A stretch of 12,802 nt of DNA, taken from the NCBI GenBank assembly GCA_030643345.1, contig DAOWMA010000018.1:1-12802 (forward strand), written 5' to 3'. The translations under genes were made by a program, and so were the position numbers. The DNA comes from Spirochaetaceae bacterium (GTDB taxonomy: Bacteria > Spirochaetota > Spirochaetia > B11-G9). The notes under the pieces are model-generated. The model was not told the DNA's origin and did not search any database. It saw nothing but the letters and a program-made list of their open reading frames with translations. Below are positions 6,007-12,802 of this stretch, one piece after another; the stretch's first letter is position 1; every line of letters starts with the position of its first letter.

Positions 6007-7250
6007 AATCCCGTCTGTTCGTCATATTATTTCTGGTTGCTTTGTTCTGGAGTGTTTTCGGAGCTGAATCAGAGCAACTTAAACTTGTTCTTAAGGTTTT
6101 TCCACATGAATATGATCTGTATATAGATAATCAGCTTTTTTACCCTTCCTTTAATTTCAATAATATTAAAGAGTATTCTATCCCTTTTGGTACAGATATG
6201 CTCTTTCTTCGTTCCATGGGATATCGGGATAAATATATTTTCTCTGATGAATTTTCAGATCCGGATCCTATTGAAATAAAAATGGAACGAGTGGTAACTT
6301 CTCTTGTATATCGGGATATGTTAAATACCGACAGCCAACCCAAGAGTGTAGAGTTCTCGGAAGATGGGAAGTATCTGGCTGTTGCACTTCTGAATGGAGG
6401 AGGGGTTGAAATTTACTCTTTGGAGGATATGATTCTGTTCCGTACTCTAAAACCGCCTGTAGAGTGGAGTGAGAAGAAAGGTTTTGTAGAAACTGTATTT
6501 TTTAAAACACGAAATGAACTCTGGGTTAGTCAGATGACAACAGGACTGATTCATGTTTTTAATACTGCAAACTGGAAATATGAGCGCAGTTTCAATTGCG
6601 GCGGATCATGGCCGAAGGTTATAATCCTTAATAAAAATGAGGACAAAGCTTATATTTCCAACTGGGCAAGTAAAAATATATCGATAATTGATACTGTAAA
6701 TTATAAGGTAAAAGGAACTATATCTGTAAATGGAATTCCAAGGGGAATATCTATTTCTCCAGATCAAAAATCTCTTTATGTTGCTAATTTTACATCCGGG
6801 GATATTAACAAAATTGATATTGGAAAAAAGATAGTTGTTAAAAATATTGATCTTGGGGATGGTGCCCTTCGTCATACAGTTGTATCAGAAAAAGATGAAA
6901 AGTTGTATGTTTCAGATATGTATCAGGGTACAGTTTCTGTACTGGATCTTAAAACAGACACTGTCGAAAGATCATTTTATGTAGGGAGCAATCTAAATAC
7001 AATAAAACTCTCTGTTGATGGTAAAAAGCTCTTTATATCCTCCAGAGGTCACAACAGTAATGGTGGATATCTTCAAAAAGGTCCGGATTTTGGAAAAATC
7101 TTTGTATATGATACACGGTTAAAACGGATTATAGATTGGACATGGGGAGGTAACCAGCCTACAGGTCTGGATGTTTCTCCTGATGGATCCAAAGTGGTTT
7201 TTTCTGATTTCCTGGATCATCGGGTTGAAATTTATGGTATACATCCTTAG
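6003..7250 (+). CDS. Exported PEGA-like + seven-bladed YVTN-type beta-propeller protein
   Basis: This 415-residue protein has a signal peptide (residues 1-21, ending VFGA). Residues about 25-95 resemble a PEGA domain: a short YIDN turn, YSIPFGT, a GYRDKYIF stretch and a closing IEIKMERV strand. Residues about 110-415 form seven blade-like repeats of the YVTN/NHL kind, recognisable by recurring motifs such as FSEDGKYLAVA, NKNEDKAYISN, SPDQKSLYVAN, EKDEKLYVSD, SVDGKKLFIS and SPDGSKVVFSD. Such propellers usually bind partners or cell-surface polymers; a catalytic role cannot be claimed. It is probably periplasmic or surface-exposed. It is coupled to the upstream 146-residue gene. Its position directly after a transporter operon could mean shared regulation, but the link is only positional. 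Its stop codon TAG forms the left end of a palindromic element. Confidence 0.85.
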   Translation: MKSRLFVILFLVALFWSVFGAESEQLKLVLKVFPHEYDLYIDNQLFYPSFNFNNIKEYSIPFGTDMLFLRSMGYRDKYIFSDEFSDPDPIEIKMERVVTSLVYRDMLNTDSQPKSVEFSEDGKYLAVALLNGGGVEIYSLEDMILFRTLKPPVEWSEKKGFVETVFFKTRNELWVSQMTTGLIHVFNTANWKYERSFNCGGSWPKVIILNKNEDKAYISNWASKNISIIDTVNYKVKGTISVNGIPRGISISPDQKSLYVANFTSGDINKIDIGKKIVVKNIDLGDGALRHTVVSEKDEKLYVSDMYQGTVSVLDLKTDTVERSFYVGSNLNTIKLSVDGKKLFISSRGHNSNGGYLQKGPDFGKIFVYDTRLKRIIDWTWGGNQPTGLDVSPDGSKVVFSDFLDHRVEIYGIHP

Positions 7251-7276
7251 GGACAGAAATGGATTCTGCCCCCTAC
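7248..7276. repeat. Palindromic element A (REP-like)
   Basis: TAGGGACAGAA (7248-7258) faces TTCTGCCCCCTA (7264-7275) across a 5-base loop, with one bulge and one mismatch. The left end contains the stop codon of the propeller gene. The right end, CCCCTACGA, is shared with element C. The stem could also act as a weak transcription terminator, but no T run follows. Confidence 0.55.
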
Positions 7277-7283
7277 GAACGGA

Positions 7284-7311
7284 TTGATTTGCAAAATATA
7301 TATGTTATACT
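7284..7311 (+). promoter_or_regulatory. Extended -10 promoter for the TPR-like gene
   Basis: TTGATT (7284-7289) is followed after 16 bases by TATACT (7306-7311), a 5/6 -10 match, with TG one base upstream of it (extended -10). The start site would be near 7318, giving a leader of about 78 nt that contains palindromic element B and a strong ribosome site. Confidence 0.6.
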
Positions 7312-7348
7312 GGTCGTTATAAATTGTTAGGCGCCGTGTCATGTTTCT

Positions 7349-7376
7349 GTAAAGATGCACGGCCGTGCGTCTCTAC
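7349..7376. repeat. Palindromic element B in the 5' leader of the TPR-like gene
   Basis: A 28-base palindrome: GTAAAGATGCACGG (7349-7362) faces CCGTGCGTCTCTAC (7363-7376). Twelve of 14 positions are exact complements and one more could pair as G-U. The core GCACGGCCGTGC is a perfect palindrome. The GTAnAGA...TCTCTAC ends resemble dispersed palindromes known in many bacterial genomes. It lies between the promoter and the AAGGAG ribosome site at 7385-7390. Confidence 0.65.
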
Positions 7377-7395
7377 CGAAACACAAGGAGACAAT

Positions 7396-8301
7396 ATGAA
7401 AAAAATATTACTACTACTGCTGATTTTCACTCTTGCAGTATCCCTGTTTGCAGGTAATACAAAAATGGCGGAGGCAGATAAACTTCATGAAAATGCCGGT
7501 TATGAGGCAGAGTTTAAACTTTTGGAGGGAGAGTTTGCTTCTGCCGGGAGCAATAACGAAAAATCTGAAATACTCTGGAGAATGTCCAGGGCTGCTCTTG
7601 CTATTACTGATCAGCTGGAACGTGACGGTGCTTCAAAAGACAAACTTCTATCTGAGTTTCAGATTGCCTGGGATTATGCAACAGAGGCTTTATCGTTCAA
7701 TGCAGATAACTATAATGCTTACTACTGGCGTGCTGCCAATATTGGAAGATGGGGACAAACCAAAGGCATACTCGATTCTCTTTTTAAAGCCGATGACATG
7801 AGAGATGATCTTGAAAAGGCTGTTAACAGCAATCCAAACCACGGGGACTCCTATTATGTTTTAGGAATGCTCTACGATTCTGTACCCGGAGTAATTTCTT
7901 TTGGAAATAAAGCTTTTGCTGTTTCTCTTGGACGAAAAGCTGTTGATAACCAGGATGAACCGGACAGGCCATATGACTATTCCTATTATCTTGAACTGTC
8001 TAAACACCTTTGGAATAGAAAATGGAACGAAAGAAAACGACTTAGCGCACAGAAAAAAGAAAAAGTTAAATTTAATTCTAAAAGTTCCCAGTTGGAAAAA
8101 AACTGGTACTACGAAGGACTGGTAGATCTCTCAAAAGCAACTGCCTACAGTTCCAGTGGTATTAAGAGTATGTCTGACAGGGAAGAAGCTGTAATTATTT
8201 TAAACTGGCTTCTGGTGGAACTAAACAAACTTGACAATAAAAAACCAGGTGATATTGATAATATTGAGGAAGCAGAAGAACTATTAGCTGACTGGAAATA
8301 G
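7396..8301 (+). CDS. Exported TPR-like helical repeat protein
   Basis: This is a 301-residue protein with a signal peptide (about residues 1-19, ending SLFA) and no lipobox Cys, so it is probably periplasmic. The rest is helical. Two tetratricopeptide-like units are visible: WDYATEALSFNADNYNAYYWRA at about 92-113, and DDLEKAVNSNPNHGDSYYVLGMLYD at about 137-161. The pattern, including GRWG after the first unit, recalls the RMDN-type TPR proteins. Such proteins are scaffolds; no enzymatic motif is present. The start at 7396 is supported by AAGGAG about 5 bases upstream; a longer in-frame reading from 7324 is rejected because it would begin before the signal peptide and translate the palindrome. 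It has its own promoter and appears to be a single-gene unit, ending at palindromic element C. Confidence 0.82.
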   Translation: MKKILLLLLIFTLAVSLFAGNTKMAEADKLHENAGYEAEFKLLEGEFASAGSNNEKSEILWRMSRAALAITDQLERDGASKDKLLSEFQIAWDYATEALSFNADNYNAYYWRAANIGRWGQTKGILDSLFKADDMRDDLEKAVNSNPNHGDSYYVLGMLYDSVPGVISFGNKAFAVSLGRKAVDNQDEPDRPYDYSYYLELSKHLWNRKWNERKRLSAQKKEKVKFNSKSSQLEKNWYYEGLVDLSKATAYSSSGIKSMSDREEAVIILNWLLVELNKLDNKKPGDIDNIEEAEELLADWK

Positions 8302-8308
8302 ATATTAT

Positions 8309-8358
8309 GTAAGGGCAGTCACCAGGATTTGCGAGCAAACCCTGGTGGCTGCCCCTAC
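8309..8358. repeat. Palindromic element C between convergent genes
   Basis: A near-perfect inverted repeat: the 24-base left arm (8309-8332, starting GTAAGGGCAGTCACCAGG) faces a 24-base right arm (8335-8358, ending GGCTGCCCCTAC); 21 of 24 positions are complementary. It would form a very stable hairpin in RNA of either strand. It lies between the TPR-like gene and dinB, which converge on it, so it may also end transcription from both sides although neither side has a long T run. The ends match element A (CCCCTACGA) and the GTA...TAC style of element B. Confidence 0.8.
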
Positions 8359-8376
8359 GATCCCTACGACCTACGG
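8353..8376. repeat. Short direct repeats (CCCTACGA type) beside element C
   Basis: CCCTACGAT (8353-8361), CCCTACGAC (8362-8370) and CTACGG (8371-8376) follow each other directly. The first copy is the right end of element C and the last contains the dinB stop codon (TAG on the minus strand). CCCCTACGAACGG after element A is similar. They may be traces of repeated insertion or slippage at the element's end. Confidence 0.55.
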
Positions 8377-9555
8377 TTTGTTCCTATCTAATAAACTGGC
8401 CTTTGTTAGTTTACTTCCTTTTTTTCGTATTGCTAACGCCACCTGTTCAACTTTTTTACTCTGCTCATAATTATCTTCAAACAGTTCAATCTGACCTGGT
8501 GTATTAATATTTTCCAATGAACTTAGCCCAAGACCAATAAGACGAATTGCCTCTGATTTTTTCCATTTCTTATTTAAAAGTTTATTTGCTATGGAAAATA
8601 ATTCTTCGGCTGAATTAATTGGAGAATTATGAGTTTCCCGAACAGTTATAGTTGTAAAGTCAGAATATCTTAATTTTAACTGAACAGTTCTTCCCTTTTC
8701 ATTATCTTCAAGAACTCTAAACATAACCTTATATGAAAGTTCCAGTAAAGTTAAATTTAAAACCTCTGCATCTGTAGTATCTTCTCCAAATGTAATTTCG
8801 TTACTTAAGGACCTGTTTTTTATTTCTCCAGTATACATCCCGGGATCAATTCCCCTTACAATTTTATAGAGAAATTCTCCTGATGAGCTTCCCAGGAGAT
8901 CTTTTAATTCAGATTGTTCTTTATTTCGAAGTTTAGCTGGAGTAGTAATATTGATCTTTTCAAGTCTTTCCAGAGTCTTCTTACCAAGTCCCCATAAATC
9001 CCCAAGCTTTAAGGTATCTATAAACTCAATTTCTTTTCCTTTTTGAACTATGTAAAGTCCATCAGGTTTTTTATATTCAGAAGCAAGTTTTGCAAGGAAT
9101 TTATTGTGAGCAATGCCAACTGAAATATTTAAATTTGTATCTTTTTTTATTCTGGCTTTAATTTTATGTGCAGTTTCTTCCGGGGTCCCAAATAATTTCT
9201 CTGTCCCTGTCATATTAAGAAAGGCTTCATCAACAGATATTTGAATAACATCAGGGGTGAAATCATTAAAAGCTGCCATTATTTGTCGACTTACTTCCTG
9301 ATAGCGACTCATTCTTACAGGAAGATAAATTCCATCTCTGCACATGGAGTATGCATGAGAAATTGGCATAGCTGAATGGACACCGAACTTTCTGGCTTCA
9401 TAAGAACAGGCTGCGACGACCCCTCTGTGACCGGGACTGGCACCTATTATGACCGGTCTCCCCTGATACTCAGAATTATCTGCCTGTTCTACAGATGCAT
9501 AGAATGCATCCATATCCACATGGAATATTAGTTGTTCCCTACTAATAACTTTCAA
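8371..9555 (-). CDS. dinB: DNA polymerase IV (Y-family translesion polymerase)
   Basis: This 394-residue low-fidelity polymerase copies past damaged bases. Seen: the catalytic HVDMDAFYASVE at 12-23 with Asp14 and the steric-gate Tyr19, the second acidic site SVDEAF at 107-112 (Asp109, Glu110), VGIAHNKFLAKLAS at 146-159, a helix-hairpin-helix region LWGLGKKTLERL at 187-198, the little-finger domain at about 245-350, and a clamp-binding motif QIELF at 355-359 near the basic C-terminus. The length is slightly above the family's usual 350-ish. The start is a TTG at 9555, 14 bp inside the HEAT gene's 3' end; no ATG or GTG lies between it and the catalytic motif except a GTG within that motif, and the ribosome site is weak, so coupling is likely. 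No LexA box can be seen because the promoter is probably far upstream. Confidence 0.95.
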   Translation of the reverse strand: MKVISREQLIFHVDMDAFYASVEQADNSEYQGRPVIIGASPGHRGVVAACSYEARKFGVHSAMPISHAYSMCRDGIYLPVRMSRYQEVSRQIMAAFNDFTPDVIQISVDEAFLNMTGTEKLFGTPEETAHKIKARIKKDTNLNISVGIAHNKFLAKLASEYKKPDGLYIVQKGKEIEFIDTLKLGDLWGLGKKTLERLEKINITTPAKLRNKEQSELKDLLGSSSGEFLYKIVRGIDPGMYTGEIKNRSLSNEITFGEDTTDAEVLNLTLLELSYKVMFRVLEDNEKGRTVQLKLRYSDFTTITVRETHNSPINSAEELFSIANKLLNKKWKKSEAIRLIGLGLSSLENINTPGQIELFEDNYEQSKKVEQVALAIRKKGSKLTKASLLDRNKP

Positions 9556-11836
9556 ACTGACTGTTTAAATTCTCTAACACAGACATTCTATCTGCATCTG
9601 TTTCAGTTTTAAGTCTTCTTTGAACAAGAGATTTAAGAACAGCTCTATCACCATCTTCAAGAGTGCCCATAAGATATTCAGATATTTCTTCATCATTACT
9701 AACATCAAGAAGTAACGACAGGGATTTTTCATTTCCTAAATGGGATAAAACATATATTGTTCTTTCCTTAATTGCAGCTGGTTTATCTTTTTCCAACAGA
9801 AAAGAAGCAAGATTTGAAGTTTCCTCTGATCCCATATCACCCAGAGCTTCCAATAAAGAAATTCTAAATATATCATCATCATTTCGTTTAAAGCTATTAA
9901 TAAGAGCTTTCTCAACTGATGGATCTGTAGAAGAAAGTGTTCTTAAAGAATTAACTGCTGCAATTTTTAATGTCTCATCACTCTCTCTGGATGCCACAGA
10001 GGTAAGATTATCTGTAATATCTTTATTGACTGTACCCATTTCTCCTAAGGCTTTTATTCCATAGAGCTTCAGCATTCTATACTTTGAATCTTTAAGTTTT
10101 AATGTAGTAAGCAGAGTTTTCCAGACTTCCTGCCGGGAAGAATCATACCCTATAGAACCAAGAGCTCTAACGGCATTTATTCTTACCTCTGTTGATTCTG
10201 TTTCACTGGGGACAAGTTTCTGAAGCTCAGTTACTACTTTTACATTATCAGCAGGACTCATTCGGTAAAGGGTCCATGTTGCATTTTTCTTAACCTCAGG
10301 ATATGTGGATCCCAGAAGATTTAAAACTGTAACTATAGAACCGGGATCTGCCAATCGTGAAAGAAGGTCCGAGGACACAGTCAGGAAATGCTCGTCTGTG
10401 CTTAAATTTATACCCCTGCTTAGTCCCCCAATTACTATTGGAGCATTTTGATAATACAATTTTTCTAAAGTATTTGCAGCTGCAAGACTAACATCCTTAT
10501 TTGAACTTCCCAGGAATGTAACAACAGGAGCAACAGCTTTAAAACCATTCTTATTGATACCGATAGCATCTATAAGCACAGTTTTCAGTTCGTCTGACGT
10601 TTTCGAATCCTGTAATAATGCGGAAAAAGATAAAATAGTACTTGGATTGATATCGGAACTTAATGATTTAACTAATCCAACCAAAACCTCTTCAGATTTT
10701 TCAGTCTTTAAAATAGGTGTAAGCAAAGCCGTAGCAGCGGCAGTTTTATACGCTGCAATACCGCTTATTGCAAGGATTCTTATTTCAGGATCATTATGAT
10801 TGAGATATTCGGTTAAAATAGAGTATACCTTTCTGTCTTTTATTCCACTGTTGCTTAAACTGGCAAGGGAAGAAACAATAGTTTTCTCAGTTTCCGGTTC
10901 TTTTTTCTCATCATCACCGGTATCAAGAAGAGAAAGAATTAGTTTTACACTTTCATCACCGCCGGTTTTACCAAGAGCCATAATAAGAGTATTTTTTAGT
11001 TTTCCAGGCTCCTCAAGTCTTAAACTATCCATCAGGATTTTTCTTGCTTCTGTACTTCCTATATTTCCAAGAGCTATAGCAGTTTCAATATTATAATCCG
11101 GAGATATTAATAACTCCTGTAAGTAGGGAATAGCTTGCTTTGCCTTTAATCTTCCCAAAGTACGAATGGCTGCCAAAACTTTTGTTTTATTACTCTCTTT
11201 TTCTTTTATAATTGTATGAATTGTCAAATTTGTTAACAATTCTTTATCATCAGAGTTTAAATCAGGCAGGGGATACCCTGCTTCAATCATTCGAAATAGT
11301 TCACGGTTTGCTTTTGAAAAAGCTTCTTCGTACTGTTTTTCTTCCTTCCGGTATGCGTTTAACATAGTTGCAATGTATCCAGTCATTTTTTCTTTTGCAG
11401 CTTTCATTGCTGATGGAGTGAGATAGAGATCATTTGCTCCTAATCTCTCTTTTTCCATGATTATTTCATCAATCAGGCTTGAGTAGTTCAGCGATATCAG
11501 TTCCGGTATATCACCGGATGCATTAGTAAGAGCATCTTTGCTTGATTTGAGTTTTTCCATACTAATAAATCTAAAGTTTACCTGTATAAAATCCAGGATT
11601 TCCTGGACCTGAATAATTCCGTCTTTTACACTGGAATCAGGTATTTTTTCGTCCATATCTTCAAGTCTGTCAAATTCACCATTTCCGTTAAGATCTATGT
11701 ATTCATTGGATAATTTGGGGAAAATCTTTATAAATTCACGTCCAAGTGTCGTATTGACGACCTTTGCCGATAACGCTGTACTGAAAGATAAGGTCAGTAT
11801 CAGCACAAAAATGCCAATTAAATTTTTCTTTTTCAT
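9542..11836 (-). CDS. Exported HEAT-repeat protein with dockerin/EF-hand-like calcium loop
   Basis: This is a large exported scaffold of 764 residues. A signal peptide (about 1-24, ending ALSA) is followed by DLNGNGEFDRLE at 48-59, which fits the calcium loop pattern DxNxNGxxDxxE. A mainly helical stretch follows to about 215, then HEAT/PBS-lyase-type repeats run to the C-terminus, for example VLAAIRTLGRLKAKQAIPYL, AIALGNIGSTEARKIL, VNAVRALGSIGYDSS and LLEALGDMGSEETSNLASFL. These arrays bind proteins; no enzymatic residues are seen. I chose the ATG at 11836 (MKKKNLIG) because AGGA lies 8 bases upstream; the ATG at 11845 (three residues longer) overlaps that ribosome site. It starts 38 bp after the membrane-protein gene ends and overlaps dinB by 14 bp, suggesting one transcript. 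Confidence 0.85.
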   Translation of the reverse strand: MKKKNLIGIFVLILTLSFSTALSAKVVNTTLGREFIKIFPKLSNEYIDLNGNGEFDRLEDMDEKIPDSSVKDGIIQVQEILDFIQVNFRFISMEKLKSSKDALTNASGDIPELISLNYSSLIDEIIMEKERLGANDLYLTPSAMKAAKEKMTGYIATMLNAYRKEEKQYEEAFSKANRELFRMIEAGYPLPDLNSDDKELLTNLTIHTIIKEKESNKTKVLAAIRTLGRLKAKQAIPYLQELLISPDYNIETAIALGNIGSTEARKILMDSLRLEEPGKLKNTLIMALGKTGGDESVKLILSLLDTGDDEKKEPETEKTIVSSLASLSNSGIKDRKVYSILTEYLNHNDPEIRILAISGIAAYKTAAATALLTPILKTEKSEEVLVGLVKSLSSDINPSTILSFSALLQDSKTSDELKTVLIDAIGINKNGFKAVAPVVTFLGSSNKDVSLAAANTLEKLYYQNAPIVIGGLSRGINLSTDEHFLTVSSDLLSRLADPGSIVTVLNLLGSTYPEVKKNATWTLYRMSPADNVKVVTELQKLVPSETESTEVRINAVRALGSIGYDSSRQEVWKTLLTTLKLKDSKYRMLKLYGIKALGEMGTVNKDITDNLTSVASRESDETLKIAAVNSLRTLSSTDPSVEKALINSFKRNDDDIFRISLLEALGDMGSEETSNLASFLLEKDKPAAIKERTIYVLSHLGNEKSLSLLLDVSNDEEISEYLMGTLEDGDRAVLKSLVQRRLKTETDADRMSVLENLNSQFESY

Positions 11837-11874
11837 AATAATCATCCTAAATGATTATTTTCAAACTATCAATC

Positions 11875-12802
11875 TTATTTTCCTATACTTATTTTTTTTT
11901 CAAAATTTACACTGTATTTACTGTCAAAATGTGATGATTCCAGCTTAATCATTGACGGATAATCTGAAAATTCCAGTTTAATAGACATGTCTCCCTTAAA
12001 TTCACCAGGTAAAGTGAATGAAAGATCCAATGGGAGTTCAGGATTTGCTCCAATAAGGAATTCTGCCCGTTCCCCATCTGGATTATTTACCTGGAAATTG
12101 GAATCAAAAAGAAGTATTTCTTTTTCCCCTTCCAATACTGCAGATATTCTGTTGGGCAGCAGTAGGGAATCAATAGTAATTATATATTGCTTTCTGTTAA
12201 GGAAGCTTCTGCTACTTAAACTTATCTTTGGAGGGGCCTCCGGGGTACTGGTAATGACAGTATAATTTGTCTCTAAAATATCCATACTAACAGTATTGGA
12301 AGTGCTGCTGTAGCTGAATTCTCCAAGTGGTGAAGGACTGGAAAATGATATTTCTCTTTTTCCGCTGTCGATTATAGTATTTTCAAAGATTGCAACAGGC
12401 TGCAGCCTTTCTTTATTGTAAGGATTGAATATAGATAGATAGATAAAAAGGCCTATACTAATTACAGCTAATGAAAAATCACTTCCTATAATAATGATTT
12501 TTGTGATTTTTTTATTATGTTGATGAAATAAAAACTGAAGTCTGAATATCATAAGTGTTACAGGAATAAGATTGGCTGTAATTATCAGGTTTCCTGTAAT
12601 TGGAGACAGGAGGACCAGGTTGATTACTCTTTTAGCATCAAGAAGAAAAATATTAATAGTACCTGCCAAAAGCACTGATACGGACAGTATAAGAAATATT
12701 AGTTTTATCCATCGGTTTCGGGAAATTGTAAATGCAAAAGTAAAAATAAGAACAGGTAAAAGATAGTAGGAAAAGGCAATGTCTACAGAAATAAGGATAA
12801 GC
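11875..12802 (-). CDS. Multi-pass membrane protein with C-terminal beta-rich domain, partial (start beyond right edge)
   Basis: The frame is open from the right edge to the stop at 11875 (308 residues visible); a GTG at 12675 is not taken as the start because the reading continues unbroken upstream with hydrophobic residues. Seen: about four hydrophobic segments in the first 130 residues (IAFSYYLLPVLIFTFAF; IKLIFLILSVSVLLAG; an ITGNLIITANLIPVTLMIF region; ISIGLFIYLSIF), then PYNKERLQPVAIFENTI and a soluble, beta-strand-rich domain of roughly 190 residues. The layout of membrane helices followed by such a C-terminal domain recalls membrane-bound M28-type peptidases, whose catalytic domain would lie beyond the edge, but I cannot confirm this. 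It is first in the HEAT-dinB gene group. Confidence 0.75.
   Translation of the reverse strand, partial: LILISVDIAFSYYLLPVLIFTFAFTISRNRWIKLIFLILSVSVLLAGTINIFLLDAKRVINLVLLSPITGNLIITANLIPVTLMIFRLQFLFHQHNKKITKIIIIGSDFSLAVISIGLFIYLSIFNPYNKERLQPVAIFENTIIDSGKREISFSSPSPLGEFSYSSTSNTVSMDILETNYTVITSTPEAPPKISLSSRSFLNRKQYIITIDSLLLPNRISAVLEGEKEILLFDSNFQVNNPDGERAEFLIGANPELPLDLSFTLPGEFKGDMSIKLEFSDYPSMIKLESSHFDSKYSVNFEKKISIGK

Noticed and set aside
6003..7250. Propeller protein as a NirF-like haem d1 synthesis enzyme acting with the chelatase
   Set aside because: The propeller shares only the general repeat pattern, and no d1 synthesis genes are nearby; the idea rests on position only.
7248..8376. Palindromes A, B and C as a CRISPR array
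   Set aside because: They differ in length and core sequence, are separated by a whole gene and show no regular spacers.
9663..11096. Three plus-strand open frames (9663-10064, 10554-10799, 10800-11096)
   Set aside because: All are antisense to the HEAT-repeat gene and are low-complexity mirror products of its repeats.

Overview
The window looks like a chromosomal segment of an AT-rich bacterium, most likely an anaerobic spirochaete (Spirochaetales: Spirochaeta/Treponema relatives). This is an inference from protein style: a relaxed lipobox on a CbiK-type lipoprotein, an exported binding protein starting AGGKSE after its signal peptide, and secreted PEGA/beta-propeller, TPR and HEAT proteins. 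No rRNA or other phylogenetic marker is present.

Positions 1-1431 (minus strand) carry corrinoid biosynthesis genes. A promoter at 1402-1431 drives cobO (corrinoid adenosyltransferase), whose stop codon overlaps the start of cbiA (cobyrinate a,c-diamide synthase). cbiA runs off the left edge.

Positions 1440-5480 (plus strand) start divergently with a promoter and a cobalamin riboswitch (about 1491-1640). Its expression platform can hide the Shine-Dalgarno sequence of the first gene. The genes that follow are an exported CbiK-family chelatase-like lipoprotein, a FecB/BtuF-type binding protein, a FecC/BtuC-type permease and a FecE/BtuD-type ATPase, spaced 3 bp apart or overlapping. The ATPase reading frame is broken at 4996-4998 in a TAATG stop/start overlap. 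The gene set suggests B12-repressed uptake of cobalt, a metallo-tetrapyrrole or a corrinoid, with a chelatase fold on the outer side of the cytoplasmic membrane.

Positions 5566-7250 hold two translationally coupled genes: a 146-residue protein of unknown function and an exported PEGA-like plus seven-bladed YVTN-type beta-propeller protein. They may be read through from the riboswitch operon or use their own weak promoter. Next comes a single gene for an exported TPR-like protein (7396-8301) with a good extended -10 promoter.

Three palindromic elements with related GTA(A/G)-type left ends and CTAC right ends lie at 7248-7276, 7349-7376 and 8309-8358. They resemble REP-like dispersed repeats. 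The last separates convergent genes.

Positions 8371-12802 (minus strand) form a compact gene group, in transcription order: a membrane protein with a C-terminal beta-rich domain (cut by the right edge), a large exported HEAT-repeat protein with a dockerin/EF-hand-like calcium loop, and DNA polymerase IV (dinB), which overlaps the HEAT gene by 14 bp and appears to start with TTG.
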